Counted from the stretch's first letter, positions 1 to 11,050 are shown. The stretch is DNA of 64,000 nt from Micropterix aruncella (GCA_944548615.1 OX155951.1:41952113-42016112); one strand, 5' to 3'. Program-made: numbers and translations. Notes: generated by a model not told the origin, from the letters alone.

Positions 1-127
1 TGAACCCGATGGAACGGAGACCGTTACGACCAGAGAAAAGTTTGGATGCAGATAAAATAAAATAAATCAATTAATCGCTAACGCAGCAATGACTGTCATT
101 GTTAAATTTTTACTCAATATTGCAGAG

Positions 128-520
128 CTATTTTTTCGGATTTAGTTCGTTTTTCACACTGTCATTTATGAAATTGGTAGTTATGGCTTGTGGTGATGTT
201 TGAGTTTTTTCTGGAGCTATTGTAGAGATGACCGGTGACTTATTGGTAGTTGTTGTAGTAGGCGGTGATATAGAAGATGCATTATTGGATTTATCCTGGT
301 TTTCTGATGATCTCGTGTTGTTGCTCATGGGGCTGTGTTGAATACAGCATACAGTCTCTTGTTCCGACATTATACAAAATTGTGATAGTTTCCCTTTTGG
401 CAAATCCCCCTCAGTTTTTGGACAATTTTTCGCCGGTAGACATACTCCTAAAACGCCATTTATTTCACATGACTCTTCACGGCAGTGTATATGCCAGGTC
501 CCTTGGCACTTCCGCAAGGG
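128..520 (-). pseudogene. CLIP domain plus Ser/Thr-rich linker of a CLIP serine protease
   Basis: Minus-strand frame holding a six-cysteine CLIP domain at about 344-469: the cysteines sit at C, C+9, C+15, C+31 and a terminal CC pair, with LSQFC and TVCC typical of the family. CLIP domains are regulatory knots that precede the protease in arthropod cascade zymogens. After the CC comes about 70 residues rich in Ser, Thr, Pro and Asn (a TTTTT run), as in CLIP-to-protease linkers, ending at a stop near 128. Order is reversed relative to a normal protein: protease sequence lies upstream on this strand and overlaps the CLIP frame by only about 10 bases. It could be the first coding exon of a neighbouring paralogue fused by recombination. 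No downstream protease domain lies within the window. Confidence 0.7.
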
Positions 521-845
521 CTCTTTCCAATACTGGTAACGGTGATTATGTTGAAAAGGCATTGGTTGTCAGCTATCGCCACTTGCAGAGGTCCACCACT
601 ATCGCCTCCACAAGAGTCTCGTAATCCTTCTAAGCTGCCAGCGCACAATTGATCGTCCTTATACCTTGCGGTAACCTCCTTCTGAGAGTCTTTGCATATA
701 GTCTTCGAAAGGTGGCTGGTCAATCAAATCCACCACCACCTTCAGTAAGTCCTCCGATGTATCTTCAGCAAAGTCGATCTGCCTTCAGCCAGTAACTACA
801 GCTCCCTTGTTTTCGATGGTCGACTTTTCCATAGACACTGTCATG
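460..845 (-). pseudogene. Chymotrypsin-like serine protease, C-terminal half (broken)
   Basis: Minus-strand remnant of an S1 protease domain, a family of secreted enzymes that in insects often acts in clotting and melanisation cascades. Visible in order: a VVTG stretch, the DFAEDTSEDLLKV stretch that usually follows TGWG, then DDQLCAG, the nucleophile motif DSCGGDSGGP (Ser near 598-600), SIGKSPCG and PGIYTAVKSHVK. Damage: TGA falls where the TGWG tryptophan belongs, consistent with a 3-bp loss; the frame shifts near 720; and the frame stops at 460 before the usual final tryptophan. The His and Asp catalytic regions are not seen, so upstream exons are missing or divergent. The frame stops exactly where a CLIP domain starts in another frame. 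Family call is confident; pseudogene status is inferred from the stop and frameshift. Confidence 0.85.
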
Positions 846-2372
846 TGACCCGAATAATTTTTAATATATCAGTTGATTTTATAGATTACAATATTATTAT
901 TTTACCAATATACTTCCGGACGATATGGAAAGATTTGTTTATATAGTGGGCGCCAGCCCGGAAGAAGAAGAAGATTTATTTCGGATCTATGAACAAGTGC
1001 CAGAGTCCTTCCACCGTTTAGAGTTTCTCTGGAGCAGGGGTATGTAGGCTGCGTCGGGATTTGCGTCGGTTCGCTCAGTCCATCTCAGGCACGGGGGTAT
1101 TTAGAATCCCTTAGTGACCCAGTCTACGGTAAGATGACCATCCCTATGGGATGAACGGCCTTTTATGGATATTGAATTGCTAAATTATTTGAACCATTTC
1201 CCTTACTAAATAATATATTATTATTCTCGTTCGAACGCCCTCTAGCGGTGGCGCGGCGAGTTACTTAGCAAAGATTGACATCATTTTGCTCAACCTGCAT
1301 TGTGCTACTAATGCCCGCGTTCCGCCGCTAGATGGCGCGGACGCGACGGCGGATTCGGTTAATTTAAATTAAATTTTGCTGGAATATGCGCAAAATTAAC
1401 TTGTAACATAAATAAGTGTGCTTTATTTTTCCTTAGTAAAGAATTCTGAATTTAATGAATTTTCCCAAATAATAATGGAACTGATTTTAATGTCTTATAA
1501 ATGTATCTCAACCAATCCTTTCCTTTTATGATTTTTTATTCTATTTTATTTATATGAAAAAAATGAAAATGAAATATATGATATATGATGATATTAAAAA
1601 TGAAATTATTCTGATATTGAGATGATTATGAGTAAAATAAAAGATACTTTTCCGACCCAAATTTACTATTTATTTTTCTATAACCTGTTGCGAAGACATT
1701 TCCCGAAACTATATGTGTGATATTGAATATCTATATTATTTATGAAACTTAATTTTTAATCCGTCGATCGTCGAAGGCCTTGCGAGATTTTACGAGCGTA
1801 CGTTACAATTATTACATTTTACCCGTGTTTCGATGAGCATTATTCGTAACTGGTTTTCCCTACTTTTTGCCCTACAATGATTTGGCAATTTTAGTGACGG
1901 GTACGCTGCACTTTCAAATATCGTAAACGACGGTAGTCTTTTGCTCTATTATTTTCCCTGATATTTAAATTTGGAAATATTACGTATTTCCTGACGATGA
2001 GTTGCATTTATATTTATCTACAATTTGGTATTTTACTTCATAAGCTATTTTATTAATTTATCTGATTTTTTTAATTGCCTCGGGAAGAACTCAATGCCAC
2101 TCTGACTCCGCCACGTTTTAATCCCAAGATTGTCTAACGTGGATTTTAATTATATTTATATATTTTTACAGCCTACATTTTAAGTAGAGATCGCCGAAAT
2201 GATTTTAGATTTATTGGCGGTGTCTATCGTTGATCCTATATTCGAAACTACGGATTCCTATATTCAGAAAAACGGTTTAGCACGTATATGTCGTGCAAGA
2301 CGGGTCTGAAGGACTAAAAGTATTGCACGATCGTGGTATTGCAAGTTAGAATAAAAGAAATTGAATTTTACT
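846..2372. other. No gene seen, AT-rich
   Basis: No coding signal was recognised. Two GC-richer patches (about 1230-1260 and 1315-1345) carry an approximately inverted CTAGCGG motif and may be ends of an unidentified repeat. Confidence 0.4.
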
Positions 2373-2390
2373 TTAAAAAAAAAAAAAAAC
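2330..2390 (+). other. Possible retroposed 3' end with A-tail
   Basis: AATAAA at about 2350 is followed about 20 bases later by a run of 14 A (2375-2388), the arrangement of a polyadenylated retrocopy or LINE/SINE end. No parent gene was recognised upstream. It could also be chance in AT-rich DNA. Confidence 0.3.
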
Positions 2391-2519
2391 CGAAAATGAG
2401 AATATAATCTACCTGCCCCAAATAGGATGTGGAGATCACGCTGGAATGCTTTGCCTGCGCCGCACTTGATTCTAGTTATAATTTCTAAAGATGACTTTGA
2501 CTTTTATATTTTATTCGTA

Positions 2520-2700
2520 GATGTAGGTAGGCCACTTCGAAGTCGTGAAATGAGCTCCGGCGGCCGGTAATCGCCGCGAGGCAAAAACCGACCGCCGCGC
2601 TGAAACGACGACCTTCCCAGGCGAGTGCTTCGGGCCAAAAAAAAAAAAAAAACTCTCACTAGCGATTCTCTACACCCGTGTTCCATCTAATCGCTAGTGA
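2520..2700. other. GC-rich patch, A-run and 12-bp inverted repeat
   Basis: A GC-rich stretch (2540-2636) ends in a run of 15 A (2638-2652), followed by perfect 12-bp inverted arms, TCACTAGCGATT at 2656-2667 and its complement at 2689-2700, around a 21-base loop. No open frame of convincing composition. Confidence 0.45.
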
Positions 2701-3040
2701 TGCCTATTGTGCGATAAAATTCGCTTGTATTCTATATTATTGTTATTTTATTTTTGTTAACTAATTTTGGCAACAATTGTTTATTATATTGTTTGTTAAA
2801 CCCGTAATGGTTTTATGACCATTACAACACGCTGGTCGAATATTTAAAGTGAACAGCTCAGACCGATCAGATCCTTCGGGACGCGTCCCGTGTTAACCGC
2901 GAGTTAATCCAGACTATAGAATTGCACTATAATCACTAAAATTTATTATTTAATTATTATTTAGAGGGGAGAAAATTTTAAAATATGTTGACACTTAGAA
3001 TTTAAATTTCGAATTTTATTTTGTTGTATAGAAAGTATAT
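2701..3040. other. No gene seen
   Basis: AT-rich. The only structure noted is the 12-base palindrome GGGACGCGTCCC at about 2878-2889. Confidence 0.4.
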
Positions 3041-3042
3041 AA

Positions 3043-3340
3043 CTAATTACTATAGGTATTAACAAGCTCGTTAGGTGCAATTGATTTGAATAATTCTTTA
3101 ACGAACGTCGGTTGGTTGAGGTTGAAAATGTCGATGGTGGAGAAACAAGAGTCGTACGTGCATATCAGCCCATAAGCGATGGAATGTTTCCCGTAGTTGG
3201 TATTGGCACGAGATACCTCAAACGTGCGTGAATTGCGAATTAATCGCTGAGGAACGAAAAAACGTAAGTTTTCAACAAGGTATGAACTATCTGTGGTATT
3301 GTGGATAACTTTAAAGAAAGTGTGCTGGAAAGAAACTGTA
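3043..3340 (-). pseudogene. LINE reverse transcriptase C-terminus
   Basis: Minus-strand frame with FFKVIHN, then FVPQRLIRNSRTFEV, RANTNYGKHSI and FNLNQPTF. This is the tail after the RT core in Jockey/CR1-like LINEs, where NVP-R, RTF and T-Y--NS-motif blocks recur. It closely parallels the plus-strand frame at 12407-12742 (FEIPRVNTSYAQNS, FYLNQPKF), so the two are probably copies of one family. The core with the FADD box is absent, so this is a 5'-truncated, immobile copy. Confidence 0.7.
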
Positions 3341-3459
3341 ACTGGAACGATACATATAACTGGAAAGGAAGTGTGCCTATTTACATTTTGGTCTGGTAAA
3401 AACGATCTCCTCAAAACCGAATATATACAGACGAATGATTTGATTTGGACAAATGTCAT

Positions 3460-4255
3460 GGAAAAAACTTGTTTGTTTTTATATGGACTGTGTATTACCT
3501 GAAATTATCGATCCAGGAGTATGAAGGAATATGGATTTAAGGGAGCCTGAATACACTTTGAAAGAAGCAAATAAAAGAAACGACACGATAAAACGAAAGA
3601 AATCGGTTCCTCTCCCTTGTCCAACGCTTAAGCGGTAGTTAGTTTTCAGTGATTCCATCACAAAGTGAGCAAAGAACTCACAGAGAATGTACTTGCCAAT
3701 AACACTCCAAAGCAAAGCACAAGCAATATAGAGCCACCGAAAAGTACACGATATTCCAAATTTGTGCTGAGTACAGATCTAATTAATAATGATGAACAGG
3801 CTTTTGAAAATGTATTATCATTTGATGAATTTTAATTACAAAAGTCGGCGCACCACTACAAAGCGACACTGTCAAGGCTACAAAAAGGAAGTCTCAAATG
3901 TACTGCGCAATTTTAAATGTATTTATTCGTCTCTTTACATTTAATATGTATGTATCTACTCAGAAATAACAGACTACTTTGCCAACCAGAAATGTCTTCA
4001 TGATTTTTTGTCTTAATGATTTTATATTTTAATTAATAATTATTTATTTTTAATGATGTCTATTTCTTTAAAGTTTACAATGATGTGCTTACAGTATCTA
4101 AAAATAAATTATATTACTTTTTAATTAAATAATTTTTTAATGATAATGTACAACGCGATGGGTGTCGTTATGTCCTCCTCAAAGAACTATTATACCGCGA
4201 ATAAATAGTTCGATACACAATGTTGTTTTTTAATTCGATTCTAAATGTTTTTTCT
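3460..4255. other. No gene seen
   Basis: AT-rich sequence without recognisable coding or repeat structure. Confidence 0.4.
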
Positions 4256-4261
4256 GCCAAA

Positions 4262-4575
4262 AAATACTATCAAAAACTGTCACTACAACTATCAAAAAAA
4301 TACTAAAGCTGTATCTCACGGAACATGAATTGCGATTTATGTCATTTAAAAGCCCTTGGAAAACTGTATCCAAAACAGTTAACGGCATTTCTCCAATTGT
4401 CATCTATCACCATTTAAAATAATTTTAAAATGTCGAAAATTAATTAGTGACAGGTGACTCTTCTTAATACAGTTTTTCAGGGGATTTCAAATGACATATC
4501 GCAAATGAAATTCTGTAAGATATGGCTTCTGTCAATTTTTGACAGTGATAGTTTGGTTTAACAGTTGACAGCCAA
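4262..4575. repeat. Foldback MITE-like element
   Basis: The stretches near 4262-4372 and 4468-4575 are imperfect inverted copies: the left arm has TATGTCATTTAAAAGCCC then AAAACTGTAT, and the right arm reads the same on the complement as TATGTCATTTGAAATCCC and AAAACTGTAT. About 95 bp separate the arms. No coding sequence, so probably a non-autonomous long-TIR element. Target duplication not resolved. Confidence 0.55.
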
Positions 4576-4577
4576 AA

Positions 4578-4795
4578 TCTAATGGGCGCATTCCAGGGTG
4601 ATACTATCCCTATGTTCCAAATTTCAACTCAATCGGTTCAACGGCTCGGCAGTTATCGTGAGAGATTACATACAGGCAAACAGACATACATTTCTCTGAA
4701 AATGGTCTTAATCATCTTGGTGGACCTCAAAATGGACATCTCTATCGTTATCTAAACATTTTTTTTCCGCACGATCACAACACCTTCCCTACCAG
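4578..4795. repeat. Dispersed repeat, family F, copy 1
   Basis: Shares an ordered set of blocks with 14580-14790: TTTCAACTCAATCGG-like, a CGCTATCGT/AGTTATCGT block followed by GAGA, ACAGGCAAACAGAC, GAAAATGGTCTTAAT, and a (T/A)-rich run before CACAACACTTTCCC-like sequence. This resembles widespread arthropod TE fragments. Type unknown. Confidence 0.5.
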
Positions 4796-5059
4796 TGGCA
4801 GCCGGGAAAGTAATATAATGTTCAAGTTTAGATGATGATAAAGCGTAGCCTTCTTCACCAGCGTAGGTACATGACACTTGCATAATCCCAAAATATAAAT
4901 CCCATTGCAATAGTGTATACCTAGTGTGTTTAGTCCAGACATCGATAGCGAGTGAATATCGCTGCGAGATGAGTCAACATAATAAACACCTGCCCCGTCG
5001 CGAGGGGAGGGGGTAAGTAGGCGGGGCTTAAAAACTCAGATACGGTTTATTTTTTAAGT

Positions 5060-5244
5060 AGTACGTCGCCGATCCCAATGGGACCCTGATGGCATGCATG
5101 CTTTTAAGGTCGATTCAGCTACCATCCGGTAGCCTCCTCGAAGAGCGACTAACCTGCAGTCGTAAACAGTTGAGATCGGAGGTTCCGGACCGATAGAACA
5201 TCTCGGGCGGAGCTGGGCGGTTTGCGCGCCATGTGGCTTTAACC
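5060..5244 (+). repeat. GGGAG-family repeat, left part, split by LTR
   Basis: Matches the copy at 22075-22725 (shared TTTTAAGGTC, ACCCGGTAGCCTCCT-like, AGTCGT-ACAGTTGA and GGTTTGCGC blocks). The copy breaks off at 5244, where the solo LTR begins, and resumes at 6513 with ATCGACTGTGCACT, the expected next block. Confidence 0.7.
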
Positions 5245-6512
5245 TGTAACAGACCTTATGTCCCTTACATACGATCAACAAATGCATCGATTTCCAGTGA
5301 AATCCACTGACACAGATATGAATCAGCACGATGAAACAATACTTTTACTCAGAATATTTCAAATTGCATCATTGCACGGCCTATATAAACCGGCCAAAAA
5401 GCAACCAAATTATCAGTCCCCGATTGATCACCTTCGCCCAAGGTTGCGACGGCAAATCCGGTACCCCTCTACGAGGTCGATCAACAGATCCGGCTCCTTG
5501 GTTTCCTTTCCTCATTTTCCCTGAGTCTCGAAGCATCATATTGAGATGTCAACCACAACGGGCGAACCCGTCACCGCAGGACGTTTTAACGATTCATCGT
5601 TCTATAGACCGTGCAGTGAGCGTAGAAGACTTTGGACATTACAAATCCGACGTCTAGCTACGCCACAACCCGTAAGAGACCAACTCCTTACCGCGAGATA
5701 GCCAGGAATTACTTCCCGGCGGCTCGAGACACTCGCGCCCTTACTTCCAATTGTGACCAGATTTCTCCGGTCTCTCGATTGGTTCCGAGTTCGAGGTCGC
5801 TTGCGCGGTCCTCTCCCTTATGCAGCGGTGAAACGGAGTAAACCGAATCTATCACGGACCACGACGTCCTTTGCCCGGCTGTTCACCCAGGATCGGATGG
5901 CCAATGGTCAATTCAAGAGCAGTCGCCATAAGGTACACAACCACTCCCGCTCTATAGGAAACAATACAGTTCCCAGACTCCCCCGACTGTTAGTCGGAGA
6001 GCACAATCGATTGGCTTGCGCCGCTTGGTGCGCAGACCGTCCAGGAGCGCCAGAGGTTTGATTCCCAGGGGAGACTGGTTGACCCAGTGTCCTACCCAGG
6101 TTTGCACCCCATGCGTGGAGGCCATCGGATAGGTGTTGACCCGTGAGTGTGACCGACCCTGAACACATAGGTCATCGTTGCCACCTCATCATGGGCCCGT
6201 TAGCTCCCTCTCGAAGCATCAGTCTGTAATCCCACAGACTCGAGCCGTGCCCAGTACAAGATACTAGGAGCACACATACAATCCTCATCCACTCTCCTAC
6301 ATAACCGCCGTCGCGTAACCCCCGCGTCTCGATAAAGTAATCCGGACACTCGTTAATTCGGCAAGCGTTATGACTGGCAATATTCAATCGATTCAATCAA
6401 TAAATATCTTCTGCTTCATCAAAACCGCCTTTAAATACGGAGATAACTCTTAAGTTGACACCACCACCTCACATCGAATAATTTGTAGTCTTGTGAGGGG
6501 TGGTCCCTCACA
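5245..6512 (+). mobile_element. Solo LTR of a retrotransposon, itself interrupted
   Basis: Begins TGTAACAGACC and ends GGTCCCTCACA, so it carries the TG...CA ends of an LTR. Sense is plus, since a TATATAAA box (about 5382) precedes an AATAAATA signal (about 6399). Two further copies lie on the minus strand at 15076-15652 and 54589-54998. Flanking bases AACC (5241-5244) and AATC (6513-6516) fit a 4-bp target duplication with one substitution. A GGGAG element sits inside at 5539-6208. No internal retrotransposon coding, so this is a recombined solo LTR. It inserted into a GGGAG repeat. Confidence 0.85.
5539..6208 (-). mobile_element. GGGAG-family element inserted in the solo LTR
   Basis: Flanked by a 13-bp direct repeat TCTCGAAGCATCA (5526-5538 and 6209-6221); ignoring the insert restores the LTR sequence seen at 15076-15652. 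Read on the minus strand it starts GGGAGCTAACGGGCCCATG, as the 37.9-kb copy starts GGGAGTTAATGAGCCCTTG, and it ends shortly after GGGTTCGCCCGTTGTGGTTG. Length 670 bp, no A-tail, no TIRs. The long variable target duplication points to a retroposition-like or staggered-nick mechanism. Open frames inside are not convincing genes. Confidence 0.8.
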
Positions 6513-6985
6513 AATCAATCGACTGTGCACTGCGGCGAATAACCAGAGGATTCTAGAAACGTACGTTTCCTAAGCAGCGGTGTAGTTGTTGACCTGATGT
6601 CTTATATCCTTGAAACTAGCAGTTGCCCACCCGATCCCGTTTGATATTGACGCGCGAAGGTCGCCTCGGTCCGAAATAAACTCGAATTGAATTGCCGCGA
6701 ACATCATGTAGAGGCCGCGCAAGCGACCTCGAATCTGTGACTAGACTAAGGGATGGAGAAATCCGTCCAAATCGGGTAGTAAAAGAGCGAAGTTCGTTCG
6801 CTGGATCCTCTTCCCAGTGCCTCGCTGTAAGGCCTTGTACTCTTGCAGGCCGTTGGCGTAGCTTGACTTTGGATTGTATTGTCTGAAAAGTCCTTTACGT
6901 TCACTCCATGGGAGACAGAATGGCTCTAAGTCGTTTAAACTACCTGGTAAAACTACGGAATCGCCCGTTGTAACTGACAATCCCC
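6513..6985 (+). repeat. GGGAG-family repeat, right part
   Basis: Continuation of the copy begun at 5060: GACTGTGCACTGCGGCGAATAACC, TTTCCTAAGCAGCGG, ACCTGATGTC, then CCCAGTGCCTCGCTGTAAGG and a terminal CGCCCGTTGTAACTGACA block, in the same order as the 22-kb copy. Confidence 0.7.
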
Positions 6986-6999
6986 GAATGTTAATTTTA

Positions 7000-7574
7000 C
7001 CTTTACGGGATATGCCTTTTGCCTAGACATAATCTCATCATCTAACCATTCGATTTCTAAGTATTTCTCAAACAAGATACTCTACTAGCGGATGCTTCTG
7101 AGTGTCGGTCTAGCTAGATGGGAAAACTGCAATGAAGCGAGTGCTCAATAAACGCAGCGACGACGAAGCGACGCTGCGACGTGCCCCATAGAATTGAAAA
7201 CTAACAAGCGGAAGACCGCTGCATCGCAGACCCAACTAAATCGAGAAGCATGCTCGGAATAGAAAATAAACAAAACCACCTCTAGAAAAATGCCCTAACA
7301 CAACAAAAAGAAAACTTGTTTATATAGCCGACAGTGTTCAAAAATAACTGAGCAGGATTCAGCTTCAGATTCATTTTATGAAGCAAGAATAAGGGAAAAG
7401 AAAAGTAAAGAAAATGTTATGGTTAATACAGGACATAAAACACAAGAAATATTATAAAACACAATAGAAGAATTAAAAATATTACCAAGAAAGGAATACA
7501 CACTATTAATTGTGATCAACACAAAAACAATATACCTCATATAAAATCGAAGACTATCGCGGCTGTTTGACATT
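7000..7574. other. No gene seen
   Basis: No recognised coding sequence or repeat. Confidence 0.35.
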
Positions 7575-7989
7575 ATAAATAGGATAGAAAACGAATTTAC
7601 CGCGTGAAATTTGTAGCACCCGACGTTTCGGTGACGCTGCAGCCGCCGTTGTCCAGGGAAGCCATTGAAATAAGAAGAACCCCGAACTTTAACAGAGACG
7701 AAGGTTACAAACTCTCTTCTACGTGGAACCCTCTTCTTAAAATGTTCCCGCCGCCGAACGCCGAACGCAAAGACGTAAAACAGGATACAGTGAGTGTTGT
7801 GTGCAAGACGGATTTTCATAATTCCCGCGCTCCGAGCCCGGCCCCCCACCACCGTTATAACCTACGCAGTGTCGGAAGCGGTACGCGGCCTACCCGCAAA
7901 ACAACGGACTGACAACGGCGGCTGCAACGTCACCGAAACGTCGGGTGCTACAAATTTCACGCGGTAAATTCGTTTTCTATCCTATTTAT
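7575..7989. mobile_element. Foldback MITE with 79-bp arms
   Basis: Terminal arms 7575-7653 and 7911-7989 are inverted copies with one visible mismatch, containing GTAGCACCCGACGTTTCGGT. The roughly 257-bp centre has no convincing gene, although both strands stay open through part of it. Related shorter copies lie at 32120-32280, 51820-52085 and 52270-52460. The near-perfect arms suggest this is the youngest copy here. Target duplication not clear; flanks are T-rich. Confidence 0.8.
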
Positions 7990-9346
7990 TTTATAATATA
8001 CCTCATATGACATATCTCTTAAGGCGGGTTTTAATAAGCCAACAAATCTGAGATTGTCGAATCAATCCTTAGGTCGGTCACATATGCTGGCCTCCCCGAC
8101 TTGGATAATGCGTACTTGCGACTCACTGAACGTAGATTGCTTCGGGATCAAGTTGGATAGTGGTGATTCACACCGTTTATATCAAATTCGGCGATATTTC
8201 TGCGAACGTACAGCGCAACTTCTGTTATATAGATGGCTATATAAAAGATTGGCCATTGTTAATCATGAGTATGTTAACAGAATGAACTGGTTGCAAGATC
8301 TGTAGGTAACACAGAAATTATGAGGGGACACGCACACACAAGGCACCACATATAGGATCAAGTGTGGGTACCAGGCAACTGATCAACCAACCCCCAACCC
8401 CAGCAAAAAACAAACGAAAGGAGCTGATTATCAAATGATTCCAAAAGTTATCTACCAATAATATCAGACACCCACACTAATCAAGCAGAAACAAATTTAA
8501 TTACCTTACCATAATAAAAATTTCTCGAGAACTCCGGCAACCGACACTAAGTACGAGAAGGCGGTTGCGAATCGCGCAATTAATCAGCGTTATACACCGG
8601 GCGAGCTGTCGGAAAGCAGAATGGTCTGCGAGATATAATAATAATTGACAACTCTGCGTAAACGCCAAACGAAAGCGGACATTGCTCAAATTTGAGAGTC
8701 GCTGCTCAATTTTGTCATTGCAGACGACTAAGAGAAAAGTGAAAGTCGCTGACTTAATTGAAATTACTTTTTTGCGAGTTGATTTGTAAATGAATAATGA
8801 AGACGAGTGTGAATAAATGGTTTTGCAATTTGATAAATGAATTTCGGCACCCGAGTATTATTCATTCATTTAATACCATGCATTAGATAAGTTGGGATAA
8901 TATGGATCGTGTGCAATCGTCAACCTATCATTTGAAGAAGAAGATGAGTATATTCTCTTATACAAAAAATCCTCTTATACACAAAATCACGAAACATGTA
9001 ACACGAACGACAAGCACCACTACTCACAAACCCATGCGTTTCAAAACACTGTCAACGTTTGCCCAAAGACATTTTCGACGGCGAGGCAACATTTAAGACA
9101 CGCCCAAGATTTTCAACGAATTTCAAAAAAAGTTGAAGACGACCGACAATATGAAAAAAGGTGACATGTGATTAAGGTGCTCATCGCCGTATTTCTCCGT
9201 CAAACGACACCTCATCCTTAAGCTGACTATTAAATGTTGTTATTTATTGCTTCTAGAATCATTATTGTCTTTTTTCTCTATTATTAATGGCTGTCAACCT
9301 GACTGTTCTACCTGATTATTTAATCCTTTTATTTATTGCTTCTAGA
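7990..9346. other. No recognised gene
   Basis: A plus-strand open frame at 8054-8305 and a stretch near 8930-9110 have fairly protein-like composition but match no family I recognise. A direct repeat TTATTTATTGCTTCTAGA lies at 9238-9255 and 9329-9346, the second abutting the next MITE. Confidence 0.35.
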
Positions 9347-9626
9347 GGTGATCCCTCATCGAGGGCATTCGCCTGTAATGTAACATTTTAGATTCGATTT
9401 TTAGCATTACGTTACAATACTGCCTTCCTGACTGACGAGCTTTCGCCTGTAATGTAACAAAGATGGGTGTTTCTCAGCTCTAGTTACAAGTTGTGCGCAT
9501 TGATGTTACAAGTTGTATCAATATATTACAGATTGTATCATTACAGGTTGCTCACTGTAATGCTCGGATCTCCTCCCTCAGTGAGGGAGTAACGTTACAG
9601 GCGAATACTCCTGGTGAGGGAGCACC
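9347..9626. mobile_element. MITE with about 38-bp imperfect TIRs
   Basis: Left end GGTGATCCCTCATCGAGGGC followed by ATTCGCCTGTAATGTAAC; the right end on the complement reads GGTGCTCCCTCACCAGGAGT then ATTCGCCTGTAACGTTAC. The centre contains several short TTACA-G-TTG subrepeats. No coding. Target duplication not resolved. Confidence 0.7.
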
Positions 9627-9889
9627 TTAGGATACTTTTTCTCTATCATTTAGTGACTATTTAACTAACATGTTAATTTCCGTTCATTAATTTTAATATA
9701 ACTTTTTAGATATTATTTTTATTGGTTATTTTTTGGAATGTTTATTATTTTCTCTCACTTGATTATGAAGTGTATTATGTAGCATGACATGTTATTCAGT
9801 TATCTAGATTAAAAGCCGTCTTGAGATACATACTGCTTATTTAGTAGATACTTTTTTCTTTTCCTGCGCACGATTCACAATTTACAACT

Positions 9890-10012
9890 AACATAGTCGA
9901 TTCTACCTTATTATGGGCCTAGGCCTAGTTAGGCAGACTTTGTATATCAGTTTTCAAGTATTTCAATTTGGAATTAAATTTATTCTTATTCTTATTCTAA
10001 TAATAAATTATA
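9890..10012 (+). repeat. LINE 3' end with (TTCTTA)n tail
   Basis: GGGCCTAGGCCTAGTTAGGCAG followed by TTTGTATATCAG and then a TTATTCTTATTCTTATTC tail. The GCCTA-TAGGC block recurs before tails at 26640-26730, 28540-28600 and 39180-39230, and marks LINE 3' UTRs in this window. Confidence 0.55.
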
Positions 10013-10600
10013 CCACTTACTCGAACATGTCAAAGTAGTATATATAAACACTAGGGGAATATCTCATTACGAAATAAAGAGCGCGAATGAAACTGTAGAA
10101 GTTGATAGGATAATACAACATGAGTTTGCTTTTAGCAGAAAAAGCAAACGGTGGAAAGGCCTCTTTTGTATGGAATGACCTGTAATAAACCGTGGAATAT
10201 AGTCACGCTAATGCTTTGGACGGAAAGTGGTAAGTTTGAGGTTTGGAGAGCTGCGGCATGTGGGTGAGTAAGTGGGCAATCATGAAGCGGGGGTGCTCTT
10301 TAAAGTTCAGATTTTTTCATATATACTACTCTTTAAGGGCCAGCGCTAAGCAAAACAATTCCTGTCAGGGTAAATTTAACATTCTTAACAAAAACTCTGG
10401 TACATTTTATTTTATTTACCTTTATATTAAAATCTGTTTTTAAATTTAACAAAGATCCTATAACGTCAATTCCGAAATGTTATTTTCTCTTGTTTACGCT
10501 GGAGAATGGCGGAAGTCAGAATAGGAAATAAGGTGAAAGGAAGGGTCACAATAAATAAAATATATTATATAGGTATGTATAGTCAATAGTCAATATAATA
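10013..10600. other. No gene seen
   Basis: No convincing coding or repeat structure. Confidence 0.35.
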
Positions 10601-10603
10601 AAG

Positions 10604-11050
10604 TAAAGTAAAGTAAAAGGTATTTATTTCCAATACAACCATACAATTGTGTAGGAATGACAGTAATTAATCTTAAATTAGTTACTCAATTTAGACAAGA
10701 GATGATATACAATATATAGTTTTAAACTTACCAATTTACAAAAACATAGACTATATGATAACAGTTTACAACAAAACAATTAACGGTAAATAATATGTAT
10801 TAGATTAAATGGGTAGATACGATGCTATGTATTTTCAAAATATTTTAAGAAGTCGTTATGGGCATACATGTTGATTTTAAGCAGATAGACTCGGATGGAT
10901 CTCTTGAAAATATCGATGTTTTTAATTTCTTTTAATCTTTCGGGCAATTTATTGAAAAGTTTGAGGCCTAAGTATCGACTAGTCGCCTGGAACTTGGCAG
11001 TACGTGCTACGAACGGTTGGAGATACAGTCTTTTATTCATGCAAAATTGC
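10604..11050 (-). pseudogene. 5'-truncated LINE: RT C-terminus and tail
   Basis: Minus frame at 10825-11040 reads T-FQATSRYLGLKLFNKLPE then LKEIKNIDIFKRSIRVYLL, the conserved G-KLFN-LP-LK...FK--L---L end of Jockey/CR1-like reverse transcriptases. Downstream on this strand an AT-rich 3' UTR of about 200 bp ends in a (TTTAC)n tail at 10604-10618. Only the last 70 or so residues remain, typical of incomplete target-primed reverse transcription. Confidence 0.75.

Noticed and set aside
277..624. Plus-strand open frame over the protease/CLIP region
   Set aside because: Antisense shadow of the CLIP and protease frames, which have recognisable motifs.
5753..6061. Open frame whose peptide resembles one at 38062-38322 (LPYxAVKR, FARLFTQDR)
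   Set aside because: Both lie in GGGAG copies; the peptide similarity follows from nucleotide identity of the repeat, and other copies break the frame.
6530..6620. 5S rRNA-like sequence (CTAAGCAGCGG) in GGGAG copies
   Set aside because: Only about 11 bases resemble the 5S internal promoter; the surrounding sequence does not.
7604..7912. Open frame inside the foldback MITE
   Set aside because: Spans both inverted arms and ends in the right arm; other copies do not preserve it.
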